A DNA stretch of 64,000 nucleotides from Candidatus Bathyarchaeota archaeon (GTDB lineage: Archaea > Thermoproteota > Bathyarchaeia > Bathyarchaeales > Bathycorpusculaceae). The notes beneath the pieces are model-generated. The model was not told where the DNA came from and ran no database searches. It worked only from the letters and a program-made list of their open reading frames with translations. Made by a program: the position numbers and the translations under genes. Positions 8,379 to 17,058 of this stretch are shown piece by piece (the first letter of the stretch is position 1; each line of letters begins with the position of its first letter). The stretch lies in the NCBI GenBank assembly GCA_023488905.1, contig JAMDCQ010000012.1, forward strand, positions 1-64,000, read 5' to 3'.

Positions 8379-9551
8379 GTGGGTACAACCCTCAAACTGC
8401 TGGAACTGTTGCTTCGGCAGAAGCTGCTAGGGCAGGGACTAAAGGGTGAACCCCACACCCCACTCATTGTTTCTTACGCTGTTACACGCGCCTGCAACCT
8501 AAGATGCCTCCACTGCCACGTATCCGCAAGAGAAGCCATGCCAAACGAACTCAACCTGCAAGAGGCAACTGCGGCAATTGATGAAATGCACAGTTTGGGC
8601 ACGGAAGCAGTGATTTTCAGCGGCGGCGAACCCTTGCTGCGCAAAGATTTTGTTTTGGCTTTGGCGCAACACTGCGACGACTTAGGTATCATACCCGCCA
8701 TGTTATCGAATGGCTTGTTGATTACGCCTCACACCGCGTTGCAGCTTCAGGAAGCAGGCATCAAAGCCATCGGCATACCCATCGACTCCGTTGTCCCCGA
8801 ATGCCACGACCGCCTAAGAAACCTCCCGGGCACCTTCCAAAAAGCAGTGCAAGCCATCAAAACCTGCCTAGAAATCGACTTAGAAGTCGTCATAACCACT
8901 ATGGCACTAAAAGACACCTACAGCGAGATGCCCCAGCGGCTGCAGTTTCTCTCGGAGTTGGGGGTGGATGAGGTGGCGGTTTACGATTTGATTCCAGTGG
9001 GCAGAGGCAAAGACGTCATGGATAACGCTATGACGATGGAGCAACGCGTTAACCTCATCCGATGGCTACAGAGCAAGCAGGAGAATACGGAGATGGTTTT
9101 TGCAATGTCAGGCGGCTTGCCCATGTATCCCGAAATCGCCTGCGAAATGCACCGCAGCCACGGCACCAAAGCCAAAGACCTCCTCATCAAAGAGTTCTGG
9201 ATACATCAAGGCATCGGCTGCCACGCAGGCAACATGTACTTTAGCCTCCGTCCAAACGGCGACATCTACCCCTGCACCTTCCTCCCAATCAAGGTCGGCA
9301 ACATACGCGAACAGAGCCTAACCGAAATATGGCGCAACTCGCCAGTGCTAAACACGCTACGGCAAAGACACACGCTCAAAGGCAAATGTGGCACCTGCGA
9401 GTACCGTGAGGGCTGCGGCGGATGCAGAGGACGAGCTTATGCGTGTACAGGCGACTACTTGGAGACGGACCCCGTTTGCCTCCGCGACTTGATGATTGAA
9501 GAAAAAGTTTCGCCAGCGGACATCAAGCGGTTCGGATGGTGCGTCGGGTAA
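8379..9551 (+). CDS. Radical SAM protein with SPASM-type C-terminus
   Basis: The SAM-cluster motif CNLRCLHC (Cys39, 43, 46) is followed by the GGEPLLR motif and a TIM-barrel core. The C-terminal part carries the auxiliary-cluster cysteine pattern: CHAGN, then PNGDIYPCTF, then CGTCEYREGCGGC and a final DPVC. This architecture is shared by peptide-modifying maturases and by the AhbC/AhbD enzymes of the archaeal alternative haem pathway, and the length (390) fits the latter. No other haem gene or precursor peptide is nearby, so the substrate is unresolved. The start is GTG. Confidence 0.88.
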   Translation: MGTTLKLLELLLRQKLLGQGLKGEPHTPLIVSYAVTRACNLRCLHCHVSAREAMPNELNLQEATAAIDEMHSLGTEAVIFSGGEPLLRKDFVLALAQHCDDLGIIPAMLSNGLLITPHTALQLQEAGIKAIGIPIDSVVPECHDRLRNLPGTFQKAVQAIKTCLEIDLEVVITTMALKDTYSEMPQRLQFLSELGVDEVAVYDLIPVGRGKDVMDNAMTMEQRVNLIRWLQSKQENTEMVFAMSGGLPMYPEIACEMHRSHGTKAKDLLIKEFWIHQGIGCHAGNMYFSLRPNGDIYPCTFLPIKVGNIREQSLTEIWRNSPVLNTLRQRHTLKGKCGTCEYREGCGGCRGRAYACTGDYLETDPVCLRDLMIEEKVSPADIKRFGWCVG

Positions 9552-9580
9552 CCGTTTCATTGGTATTGCGTCACAATCAT

Positions 9581-9980
9581 ATTAGGCGCCAAATAGTGGT
9601 TCTATGCAGAAACCTATAGAGGGGAGGTCTGGTTTGGTTGCTTTCTAAGCAAAAGTTCCCGCTTTTAACAGTAGATCAAAATTTTGTTGCGCGCTCTTTA
9701 TGTGGGTGTGGTGGTTTACGGCACACCACACGACGGCAGTTGGGGGCGGCTGCGTTTTGGGTTTGCAACGGTTTTCTGCGTCGGTTTCGGTGTGGCATAT
9801 GGGATTTTCTCCACAAGAACAACATAGCTCTATGTTGAAACGGGCTGGGTGTGGATGTGGGGGCATGTATCTTTTGGTTTTTTCTTCCACAAGAACCAAC
9901 AACCCCAACCAAACCAACAAACAAACATATTTTTTGATCTACTGTTAAATAAGGGAGGGGGTCTTTGGCAAAGCAACAGA
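9581..9980 (+). repeat. Composite intergenic repeat, locus a (interrupted by MITE)
   Basis: The left block runs ATTAGGCGCCAAATAG, then TATGCAGAAACC, then CCTATAGAGGGGAGGTC. The right block AAATAAGGGAGGGGGTC ends in GCAAAGCAACAG. The two halves are separated by a 278 bp inverted-repeat element inserted in the CTTTAAATAAGG box. This locus fills most of the 532-base gap between the radical SAM and MFS genes. Related copies lie at 20221, 23866, 38110 and 43569. Confidence 0.75.
9668..9945. mobile_element. MITE-like element, copy 1 (278 bp)
   Basis: The ends are perfect inverted repeats, ACAGTAGATCAAAA and TTTTGATCTACTGT, flanked on both sides by TA (9666-9667 and 9946-9947). A TA target duplication is typical of IS630/Tc1-mariner transposition. 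The interior matches copy 2 at 53559 over most of its length, for instance GGTTTACGGCACACCACACG and CCACAAGAACCAACAACCCC. It encodes no transposase and is presumably moved in trans. Confidence 0.8.
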
Positions 9981-10083
9981 ACGAGTTACTTCGTTTATGA
10001 GCGGGTAAATGTGTAAGCTAAACCGTTTAGAATTAGTTTTTTTAATCTTATTTTAAATACATCCTATAACAAAAGAGGGAGCC

Positions 10084-11289
10084 ATGCAGGAGGTCAAATC
10101 AACCGTCAGCCCAGTCCATAGTAAGTTGCTACTTTTAGTTTTGGGCTTGTCTGCGCTTTCTGCCTGTTTAGTAACCGTTGCTTTTCAAGTATTAATGATC
10201 GATGTAGCCGCTAGCTTCCAAGTTCAAGTTGGCACGGCAAGCATGGCGGCCTCTGTCGGCTCGATTTCAGGCATAACCTTCGGGTTACTTTTAGCTGTGG
10301 TAAGCATGCGCTACAGCCATAAACTACTATTGTTAGGCGGCTTGGCGTGCACCATTCTAGGAGCGCTCGGCTATTATTTTGCACCGACTTTTCCATTACT
10401 TTTAGCCTCCAACATCGGTGTAGGCGCAGGCATAGCTATTGTATCTGCGATGGCTTACTCCATAATCGGCGACGTTTACCCACTGGAAAAAAGAGGAAAA
10501 GCGGTTGGAGTAATTGTCGCTTTCACGACTCTTGCATTTGTTATAGGTAGCCCCGCCACGGGTTTACTGGCATCGTATTTGGATTGGCGTACAGTCACGA
10601 TTGCCTTGACTTTACCCGTCGCGTTAGCAAGCCTAGTTTCAGCCGCTTTTGTGATTCCAAAAAGACAACAAACAAAAGCTTCAACAGAGAGGAAGCAGTT
10701 TTCTCCTGGATGCAAACAGGCATTCACCAGCGTTTCAGCAGTTGCTGCATTATCAGTTACTATATTCTTGTGTACTGAAGGCGCCATAGGTTACTATTCG
10801 GTTTCGTTCTTCCGGGATCAATTTGACCTCTCTGTTGGGTGGGGGTCATCGTTTATTTTGTTCGGTAGCCTTGCAGGAGCAGTGGGAGGTGCAATCGCAG
10901 GTCTGCTTGTTAACCGGATGGGTCGCAAAAATTTAGGCACAATTACATTCCTGCTTGCCAGTATACTTACTTTGATGTTCACGTTTATGCCCACAGTAGA
11001 GCTTTCGGGTTCAGTGGGGCTTTTACGCTTCTGGTTCGCCGCGATGGCGTCAACCGCTGGCGGCAGCTTAATCCTCGAACAGTTACCCAAATTCCGCAGC
11101 ACCATGATGTCATTAAATGCGGCGTTCATGAACATCGGGATTCTTGTGGCATCTGTATTTGGAGGGTTAATGCTTAACAGCTACGGTTATCAAGCAGTCG
11201 GGCTGGCGCTGGGCAGTTTAGGATTAGTAGGTGTAGTAATCTGGGTTACACTGGTAAAAGAGCCCTGCCCAACAACCACAAAAACTTAA
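10084..11289 (+). CDS. Major facilitator superfamily transporter
   Basis: A 401-residue protein with twelve predicted transmembrane segments in two halves. The halves are joined by a basic cytoplasmic loop around residue 195-215 (KRQQTKASTERK). The first half has the MFS signature region near residues 75-85 and the GDVYPLEKRGKAVG motif after segment 4, typical of drug/metabolite proton antiporters of the DHA1 group. The second half repeats it with NRMGRKNLG. GAGGGAGCC directly before the ATG is a strong SD. The substrate is not deducible. It stands alone, flanked by repeat loci a and b. Confidence 0.9.
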   Translation: MQEVKSTVSPVHSKLLLLVLGLSALSACLVTVAFQVLMIDVAASFQVQVGTASMAASVGSISGITFGLLLAVVSMRYSHKLLLLGGLACTILGALGYYFAPTFPLLLASNIGVGAGIAIVSAMAYSIIGDVYPLEKRGKAVGVIVAFTTLAFVIGSPATGLLASYLDWRTVTIALTLPVALASLVSAAFVIPKRQQTKASTERKQFSPGCKQAFTSVSAVAALSVTIFLCTEGAIGYYSVSFFRDQFDLSVGWGSSFILFGSLAGAVGGAIAGLLVNRMGRKNLGTITFLLASILTLMFTFMPTVELSGSVGLLRFWFAAMASTAGGSLILEQLPKFRSTMMSLNAAFMNIGILVASVFGGLMLNSYGYQAVGLALGSLGLVGVVIWVTLVKEPCPTTTKT

Positions 11290-11310
11290 CCGAACCGAAA
11301 AAACCGTTTT

Positions 11311-11356
11311 TGCCTTTAAATAAGGGGGTCTAGTCACCGCAGAGCCGCTGTTTGCA
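11311..11356 (+). repeat. Intergenic repeat box, locus b (short form)
   Basis: TGCCTTTAAATAAGGGGG is followed by TCTAGTCACC and GAGCCGCTGTTTGC. This matches the right ends of loci i and j. It lies between two convergent genes, so it is unlikely to be a promoter here. Confidence 0.65.
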
Positions 11357-11362
11357 AGCTTG

Positions 11363-13141
11363 TTATGTTGCAAAACGCCTCGGATCAGTGTCGATGTCCA
11401 CAATCGTGGGCTTATCCGATTTCAGCGCTTTCTCAACTGCAGCTTCCAATTCTGCAGGTTCGGTGACTTTTATGCCTAACCCGCCTGCATTGGTTGCGAA
11501 GTCGGCGAAGCTAAAATCGTGCAGCTCGGTTTGCCAACCCTCGTATCCCTCCACCTTCTGCTCCTGCATGATCATGCCCAAACGTTTGTTGTTAATCACA
11601 AATACCTTCACAGGCAAATTGTACTTCAACGCAGTCAGGAAGTCACCCAGCACCATCGTCAAACCGCCATCTCCCGTCACGCAGACGATTTGCCTCTCAG
11701 GACACGCCAAAGCAGCCGCCAACGCACCAGGCAACCCGAAACCCATCGTCGCCAAAGTGCCACTCATAACCATCTTCTGCGTCCGCTTCATGAAGAAGTT
11801 GCGTCCGAACCACCAGCAGTTCTCGCCAACATCAAGTGAAATCACCGCGTCATCTGCAACCTTCTCATTGAGCACTTTCATGATGTAGGGTGGGCGAATC
11901 GGTTTTGCTTTTGGGTCAGCTTCCGCTTGGAGTTGCTCAAGCCACGCCGCCTTGAGTTTGGCGGCTTCAGCTACATAGTCAGCCCTATTTTTCTCGGCTA
12001 CTTTCTCAGTTAACTTTGGAATCAAAACCGCGCTGTTACCAAGCAACGCGACCTCCGCAGGGTAACGCCTCGCAATCATCAAGGGGTTGATGTCGATTTG
12101 GACCATGCGTTTTTGGGGAATCTGGGACAAATCCGAAAACGACAAGCCTACCGCAATGAGTAAATCGGTTTTCTCCATGATTTGCGACGCCGCAGTTGAG
12201 CCTACACCGCCGTGGCCACCCATGTAGCGCGAATCCATCTCGTCTACGATGCCTTTGCCGCGGAAAGTAGCAATTATCGGTGCCCCAAGTTTGTCAGCGA
12301 GTTTAAGCAGTTTAGTTCCCTGTCCTCTTGCACCGAAACCGATCACGATAACTGGGCGATTGGCTTCATCGACAACTTTGGCTGCTTTCTCAATCACCCA
12401 TTCCTCCTGTCCATATGCCATGTTGGGCATTCTGCCTTCAAACGGTAAAATCTCCGTTTCATACGGCAACTTCTGCACATCATTAGGGATGCCAATGTGC
12501 GCGACACCTTGATCTAGTAGTGCATGCTTAATTGCCAACGTCACCAGTGAAGTTGTCTGATCCTCAGTCATCAACGTCTTGTTGTAAACGCTCAGCGGTT
12601 CAAAGAAAGCTTGCTGGTCGATTTCTTGTATGGCACCTTTACCGATCAGTTTACGGGGTACCAATCCCGTTAAAGCCAAAACAGGCGCGTGATCCAGTTG
12701 TGCATCGTAGAGTCCTGTGACGAGATTGGTTGCGCCTGGACCCGAAATCCCCAGAACTGCCGAAATGTGGCCCGTTAGTTTTCCATATGCGGAAGCCATA
12801 AACGCCGCTGTCTCTTCATGGCGAACTTGGATGTAGCGGACTTTGCCGTTGGTTTTGCGTATGGCATCTATCACACCCAAAGTTGAAGTGCCAGGTATAC
12901 CAAAAACGTATCTAACGCCCCAAGCCGCGATCTGGTTAATTAGCACGTCCGAAACGGTGTTTTCAGCCTTCTCTTCAGATGCAGCTTCCTTCCCCGTCTT
13001 CTCCTCGGTTAAGAGCACAAAAGCCGATTTTGGAGCGCCGCAAATGGGGCAAACCCACTCTTTAGGCAAATCCTCAAACTTGACTTTCTGTTTAACGTCA
13101 TCATAAACCCAGTTGCACACGGTACATCTATACTTAGCCAT
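11363..13141 (-). CDS. Rubredoxin-fused thiamine-diphosphate enzyme (acetolactate synthase/pyruvate oxidase-like)
   Basis: Residues 1-45 are a rubredoxin domain with CTVC (Cys6, Cys9) and CPIC (Cys31, Cys34). A charged linker leads to a full three-domain ThDP enzyme of the acetohydroxyacid synthase/pyruvate oxidase group. Its features are the catalytic glutamate in RHEETAAF (about residue 109), the FAD-domain-like central part, and the ThDP/Mg motif VTGDGG followed by NN about 30 residues later. The fusion suggests that electrons from a 2-oxoacid pass through the iron centre to an acceptor. The substrate could be pyruvate or another 2-oxoacid. ATG 13141 is preferred over TTG 13147 because GGAGG lies seven bases upstream. 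Confidence 0.9.
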   Translation of the reverse strand: MAKYRCTVCNWVYDDVKQKVKFEDLPKEWVCPICGAPKSAFVLLTEEKTGKEAASEEKAENTVSDVLINQIAAWGVRYVFGIPGTSTLGVIDAIRKTNGKVRYIQVRHEETAAFMASAYGKLTGHISAVLGISGPGATNLVTGLYDAQLDHAPVLALTGLVPRKLIGKGAIQEIDQQAFFEPLSVYNKTLMTEDQTTSLVTLAIKHALLDQGVAHIGIPNDVQKLPYETEILPFEGRMPNMAYGQEEWVIEKAAKVVDEANRPVIVIGFGARGQGTKLLKLADKLGAPIIATFRGKGIVDEMDSRYMGGHGGVGSTAASQIMEKTDLLIAVGLSFSDLSQIPQKRMVQIDINPLMIARRYPAEVALLGNSAVLIPKLTEKVAEKNRADYVAEAAKLKAAWLEQLQAEADPKAKPIRPPYIMKVLNEKVADDAVISLDVGENCWWFGRNFFMKRTQKMVMSGTLATMGFGLPGALAAALACPERQIVCVTGDGGLTMVLGDFLTALKYNLPVKVFVINNKRLGMIMQEQKVEGYEGWQTELHDFSFADFATNAGGLGIKVTEPAELEAAVEKALKSDKPTIVDIDTDPRRFAT

Positions 13142-13228
13142 AAACAAACCTCCAGAAACAACAAAAACTAAGACTAATCGAGAATATCAGTTTATTGGAA
13201 ACATAGACTTAACGGTTACTTGTTTGGA

Positions 13229-13552
13229 TTAGAGGTTGAGTGTTTTTGTTACCTTATTGTTTATTTCTTTCTTAAGTTTAGGACCAACATGCCCTAATTC
13301 TCCCACGATTAGCCTTTTGGATAGTGTTGCGATTTTTTCAATCTTTAGAAATGAATCTACCTTTAGTCCAGTTTGCTTGAATTCCGGGTGCTTTTCATCT
13401 ATCACAACATCATTAGAATTGGTTTTTGCTTTTCTCGATGAAATGAAGACTACAGTGACGTCTTTTTCGCTTTCATATAAAACAAGTGCAGGTCTCAGTT
13501 TAGTAGATGTTAAATCGGTAAATGGAAAAGTAATTAGAACTATCTTTACCTT
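13229..13552 (-). pseudogene. PemK/MazF-family toxin, lacks an in-frame start
   Basis: The minus-strand frame reads a complete PemK/MazF-like endoribonuclease: an N-terminal IVLITFPFTDL, then KLRPALVLYES, VVFISSRKA, TGLKVDSFLKIEKIATL and a C-terminal GELGHVG. The frame is open up to the stop codon of the antitoxin gene and has no ATG, GTG or TTG before the second third. Removing one A from TTGAAAGG at about 13553 would restore a start giving MKVKIVLITFPF and preserve the usual antitoxin-toxin junction. It is therefore a frameshifted toxin, a recoded gene or a base-call error. Family toxins cleave mRNA and are held by the upstream antitoxin. Confidence 0.7.
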
Positions 13553-13747
13553 TCAATTGCAGTTAACCTTTGTTTTAACGTCTTTAATCGAATAGATGTC
13601 AGGCTCCTCCGCCAGAAACTCCTTTAGCGCCTGCTCTTCAAGAGCCATAACTATCTCAGTTTCTCTCTCTTCCAACAAAGAGTCAAGTTTCTTGTTAACC
13701 TCTGATAACAAGAACTTGATTTCTTTGAGTTCAACTTCGATTGTCAT
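13553..13747 (-). CDS. Small charged antitoxin-like protein
   Basis: A 64-residue acidic, heptad-rich protein: residues 3-40 form a likely coiled coil (ELKEIKFLLSEVNKKLDSLL). It is followed by a short C-terminal tail, EEPDIYSIKDVKTK, of the type that binds MazF-like toxins. Its stop codon abuts the toxin reading frame. Size, charge and position directly before a PemK/MazF homologue identify it as the probable antitoxin, although I do not recognise a named antitoxin family. Its ATG overlaps the stop of a short upstream frame (ATGA). Confidence 0.65.
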   Translation of the reverse strand: MTIEVELKEIKFLLSEVNKKLDSLLEERETEIVMALEEQALKEFLAEEPDIYSIKDVKTKVNCN

Positions 13748-13869
13748 TGTTCCACATAGGCATATACCTTTTCAGTCCTATTAATAATTGTTCCAAAAAG
13801 CTTTGCAGAATCGAACAATTCATAAACTGCGTTAACCCAATCTATCTCCAATAGAAGGTTGCTTGTCAT
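13744..13869 (-). CDS. Possible 41-residue leader ORF upstream of the antitoxin
   Basis: ATG 13869 opens a 41-codon frame reading NLLLEIDWVNAVYELFDSAK. It ends in an ATGA overlap with the antitoxin start, as in translationally coupled genes. Its ATG shares the CATG with the divergent trxB start. The composition looks protein-like, but there is no SD. It could equally be the untranslated promoter region of the toxin-antitoxin operon. Confidence 0.25.
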   Translation of the reverse strand: MTSNLLLEIDWVNAVYELFDSAKLFGTIINRTEKVYAYVEQ

Positions 13870-14800
13870 GGATAATTGGGATGTCATCATCGTCGGCGCA
13901 GGTTCAGCGGGACTTTCCGCAGCCATTTACGCGGTTAGGAGCGGATTGAAAACTTTGGTTTTGGATGAGAAATTCGCTGGAGGAACCATCGCAGATGCCC
14001 CCACAATCGTCAATTACCCAGGTTTTGTCTCCATAAGCGGCGGCGAGTTGGCCCAGAAGATGGCTGACCACGCACGCGCGCTTGGCGCAAACATCCATGA
14101 CATCGAAGCCGTAACCACTTTAGACCTCAAAGGCGAAACCAAAACAGTAACAACCACAGGCGCATCCTACACAGCCAAAGCCATCATAATCTCCACTGGT
14201 TCGCATTACAAAGAAATCGGTGCCAAAGGCGAGAAAGAGTTCCGCGGTAGAGGCGTAAGCTACTGCGGCGTGTGTGATGGCCCATTTTTCAAGGGTAAAC
14301 GTGTGGTGGTTGTGGGTGGCGGAAACTCGGCATGTATTACCACGCTCTATATTTCAGGTTTAGCGTCCCAAGTTACGGTTATCCATCGGCGGCAGATGTT
14401 CCGTGCAGAAGAATCGCTTGTAAACGATCTTAAAGCAAAAACAAACGTCAACATCCTCTGGAATACGGAAGTCCAAGAAATCAAAGGCGACCGCCAAGTC
14501 CGCTCAGTCACGCTAATTGACAACTCAACTGGGCAAACCAGCGAGTTAGCTGTGGATGCGGTGTTTGTGCAGGTCGGCGAAGCACCCAACAGTCAACTGG
14601 CAAACGCGGCAGGCGTAGAAATCGACGAGCACGGCTACATCAAAATCGATATGCATCAACGCACCAACCTCGAAGGCGTGTTCGCTGCTGGAGACGTAAC
14701 CAACCACCCCGTCAAGCAGGTCGGCACAGCGGTTGGGCAGGGAATCACGGCTGCGCTTGAAGCTTACGCTTTCATAAGGCGTCCATACTACAAAAAATAG
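13868..14800 (+). CDS. trxB: Thioredoxin-disulfide reductase
   Basis: A 311-residue flavoprotein with the FAD motif VGAGSAGLSAAIYA at the N-terminus. The redox-active dithiol is CGVCDGPFF near residue 135, the NAD(P)-binding motif is VVVGGGNSA near 155, and the C-terminal FAD motif is GVFAAGDVTNHPVKQ. It transfers electrons from NAD(P)H to thioredoxin-like proteins. CGVC replaces the more usual CATC or CAVC. After GGGNSA the sequence CITTLY lacks the usual glutamate pair. ATG 13868 is preferred over TTG 13859 by family length. No thioredoxin gene is adjacent. Confidence 0.93.
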   Translation: MDNWDVIIVGAGSAGLSAAIYAVRSGLKTLVLDEKFAGGTIADAPTIVNYPGFVSISGGELAQKMADHARALGANIHDIEAVTTLDLKGETKTVTTTGASYTAKAIIISTGSHYKEIGAKGEKEFRGRGVSYCGVCDGPFFKGKRVVVVGGGNSACITTLYISGLASQVTVIHRRQMFRAEESLVNDLKAKTNVNILWNTEVQEIKGDRQVRSVTLIDNSTGQTSELAVDAVFVQVGEAPNSQLANAAGVEIDEHGYIKIDMHQRTNLEGVFAAGDVTNHPVKQVGTAVGQGITAALEAYAFIRRPYYKK

Positions 14801-15004
14801 TGGTACACCACTTTTGTAAAGCCCGTCTTCTTCTATTTTTGACTCAAAACCAGTTAAACAATACGTTTGTTAACCCAGAGTTATATAGGGGATTTTCACA
14901 ATTTTCAGAGGAAGGATTATATCGTTCTAAAAGCCTTCTTGTGCTTTCGATGCTTCAGCCAACACGCTAAGGCATTAATCAGCAGCGTGCAATGAGGTTT
15001 ACTA

Positions 15005-16225
15005 ATGAGTGAGAAATGTCTCGCTGTAGTTGAGGTTAATCAGGACTTATGCAGCAGATGTTACGTTTGCCAATCCATCTGCCCCTATGATGCAATCAAA
15101 CGTGATGACGAAGGCAAAGTAAACATTAACATCGAAGAATGCCAAGTTTGCGGCATTTGCTACAGTGCTTGCCCAGCTTCCGCCATAAAAATGCAGTATT
15201 ACACTTACGACAACTTAACCGAATACCTAAAGCAAGCTCAGGCGAAGTCGCCTAAAACTGAGACATTGGTTTTGATGTGCCGCGGCAACTCGCCCAACAC
15301 AGGCGAAGTAAAAGACATCCTCAAAGAACAAAACCTAAAAATCGACAATTACATCGCACTCAGATTGCCCTGCGCGGGTAGAGTTCCAACGGACTTTGTC
15401 TTTGAAGCCCTAAACTTGGGCATAAAAAACATCGTCTCAATCCAATGCGAGGATCCCTTCTGCCGCTACAAAGAAGGCACCAAAATCAACACCCGCAGAT
15501 TAACCCTCGCAAAAAACGTTCTCAAACAACTCGGCTACGACGACAACGCCGTTCGAGTCATCAAATTCTCGCGCAAAGCAGTCTATGACGTGTTGGAATG
15601 TGTGGGTTGCGACAAATGCATCTTCATCTGCCCCTACAAAGCCTTAGAGTTCGAGCCTTTCGCCACTCCAAAAGTCATCGAAGAAAAATGTGTTGGCTGC
15701 GGCGCTTGCCAACTGGTTTGCCCACACCACGCCATACAAGTCAAAGGTTTCGAATTCGAAAATGTGCTTAAACGCTACGGCGAATCCGCGCAGAAAGTGG
15801 CGGCGCAGGGCAAAGGACCAGCAGTTCTCGCGTTTATTTGCCAGTGGTCAGAGTTCTCCGCCTTAGATAGCCCCAACAAGGCGTTTGAAGGCAAAAACGT
15901 GTTGGCTCTTGAGGTTCCATGCTTCAAATCCCTCGACCCAGTTCATGTAGTCAACGCCTTGAGCTGCGGTTTCGAAGGCGTAATCGCGGTTGTTTGCTCT
16001 TCAAAAGACTGCAAGCTACAGGAAGGGCGAGACACAGCAGAACGCAACTTAGACGTAATCCTTGATGTGCTCAAAAAGAAGAACCTGCTTGAACGGTTCC
16101 AACTCTACGAGGAGTCACCAAGATGCCAAGGAGATTTCGAGCAGAAACTCAACGAATTCTACCAAAAAATCGCCAATTTACCTAAAGAACCAAAAGCGGA
16201 GGCTAAAGCCGAATGTACAAGATAG
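15005..16225 (+). CDS. Double ferredoxin/FlpD (MvhD-like) fusion protein
   Basis: The 406 residues form two repeats of one module. The first has two [4Fe-4S] motifs (Cys16-CSRCYVCQSICP and Cys46-CQVCGICYSACP) followed by an FlpD/MvhD-like domain (about 86-190). The second has CVGCDKCIFICP and CVGCGACQLVCP (about 200-245), followed by another FlpD-like domain (about 276-385). FlpD/MvhD subunits carry a [2Fe-2S] centre and pass electrons between hydrogenase or formate dehydrogenase and heterodisulfide reductase. The gene overlaps the downstream NfnA-like gene by 13 bases, so the product should belong to the same complex. GAGG lies before the ATG. The 200-base region upstream carries a TATA-like TTATATAGG around 14880. 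Confidence 0.9.
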   Translation: MSEKCLAVVEVNQDLCSRCYVCQSICPYDAIKRDDEGKVNINIEECQVCGICYSACPASAIKMQYYTYDNLTEYLKQAQAKSPKTETLVLMCRGNSPNTGEVKDILKEQNLKIDNYIALRLPCAGRVPTDFVFEALNLGIKNIVSIQCEDPFCRYKEGTKINTRRLTLAKNVLKQLGYDDNAVRVIKFSRKAVYDVLECVGCDKCIFICPYKALEFEPFATPKVIEEKCVGCGACQLVCPHHAIQVKGFEFENVLKRYGESAQKVAAQGKGPAVLAFICQWSEFSALDSPNKAFEGKNVLALEVPCFKSLDPVHVVNALSCGFEGVIAVVCSSKDCKLQEGRDTAERNLDVILDVLKKKNLLERFQLYEESPRCQGDFEQKLNEFYQKIANLPKEPKAEAKAECTR

Positions 16226-17058
16226 TTAGCAAAACCGAATTGGTCCCGAAAATCAAGCTCTTCGAAGTCGAAGCACCAGACATCGCCGCCAAATCACACC
16301 CCGGACAATTCCTAATCGTCATCCACGGCGAAAAAGGCGAACGCATACCCCTAACCATCTGCGGCTACGACACCAAAAAAGGCACAGTCTCATTTGCTTT
16401 CCACGAAGTCGGCAAAACCACTAAAGACCTCGGCAAACTCGAGCAAGGCCAAGAAATCGACAACATCACTGGTCCGCTGGGGAATCCATCAGAAATCAAA
16501 AAATTCGGTAAGGTGCTCTGTGTCGGCGGTAGCGTTATGATTGCGCCGCTTCTTTTGCAGTCTAAAGCCATGAAGGAAGCAGGTAACCACGTTACCACGG
16601 TATTGGGTGCTCGCTCGGAGCCCTTCATTATGCTTGAGGACGAAGCCAAGAAGTACAGTGACCAAGTCTACGTCGCAACGGATGATGGTTCTAAAGGCTA
16701 TAAGGGTTTAGACTTCCTCAAAGAGTTGCTTACCAAAGAAAAGTTCGACCGATGCGTCGTTATGGGTCCAGTCATTCTGATGAAGGATGTCAGCGAAATC
16801 ACCAAACCCTACAACATACCCACCATGGTCACCTTAACGCCGATCATGATTGACGGCATGGGCATGTGCGGTGTCTGCCGAGTAACCGTCGAAGGCAAGA
16901 TGCTCTTCGGCTGCGTGGACGGCGCTGAATTTGATGGGCACCAAGTTGACTTTGACGAATTAATCCTGCGACAGAGAACTATGCTCCCTGAAGAAAGGTT
17001 AAGCAGTGTACTGGCAGATATGCATGGAGGTTGCAAGTGTGGCAGAAACAAAGCCTAA
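16213..17058 (+). CDS. NfnA/SudB-like FAD, [2Fe-2S] oxidoreductase subunit
   Basis: A 281-residue protein of the ferredoxin-NADP reductase family. It has an N-terminal FAD domain with PLTICGYD and an NAD(P)-binding core with VLCVGGSVMIAPLL. The C-terminal [2Fe-2S] motif is GMGMCGVCRV followed by FGCVDG and FDGHQVDF. These features define the small subunit of NfnAB (NADH-dependent ferredoxin:NADP oxidoreductase) and of archaeal sulfide dehydrogenase. It overlaps both neighbours, a sign of translational coupling, and should pair with the NfnB-like protein encoded next. The direction of catalysis and nucleotide preference cannot be read from the sequence. Confidence 0.93.
   Translation: MYKIVSKTELVPKIKLFEVEAPDIAAKSHPGQFLIVIHGEKGERIPLTICGYDTKKGTVSFAFHEVGKTTKDLGKLEQGQEIDNITGPLGNPSEIKKFGKVLCVGGSVMIAPLLLQSKAMKEAGNHVTTVLGARSEPFIMLEDEAKKYSDQVYVATDDGSKGYKGLDFLKELLTKEKFDRCVVMGPVILMKDVSEITKPYNIPTMVTLTPIMIDGMGMCGVCRVTVEGKMLFGCVDGAEFDGHQVDFDELILRQRTMLPEERLSSVLADMHGGCKCGRNKA

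Noticed and set aside
11352-11888. Plus-strand open frame of 178 codons
   Set aside because: It lies antisense to the ThDP enzyme's conserved C-terminal region and has no SD or family features.
13236-13595. Plus-strand open frame of 119 codons with a hydrophobic start
   Set aside because: It is the complement of the PemK/MazF-type toxin, whose minus-strand translation has recognisable family motifs.
17006-17038. Longer start for the NfnB-like gene
   Set aside because: GGAGG sits eight bases before GTG 17039, while upstream codons only extend the overlap with the NfnA-like gene.
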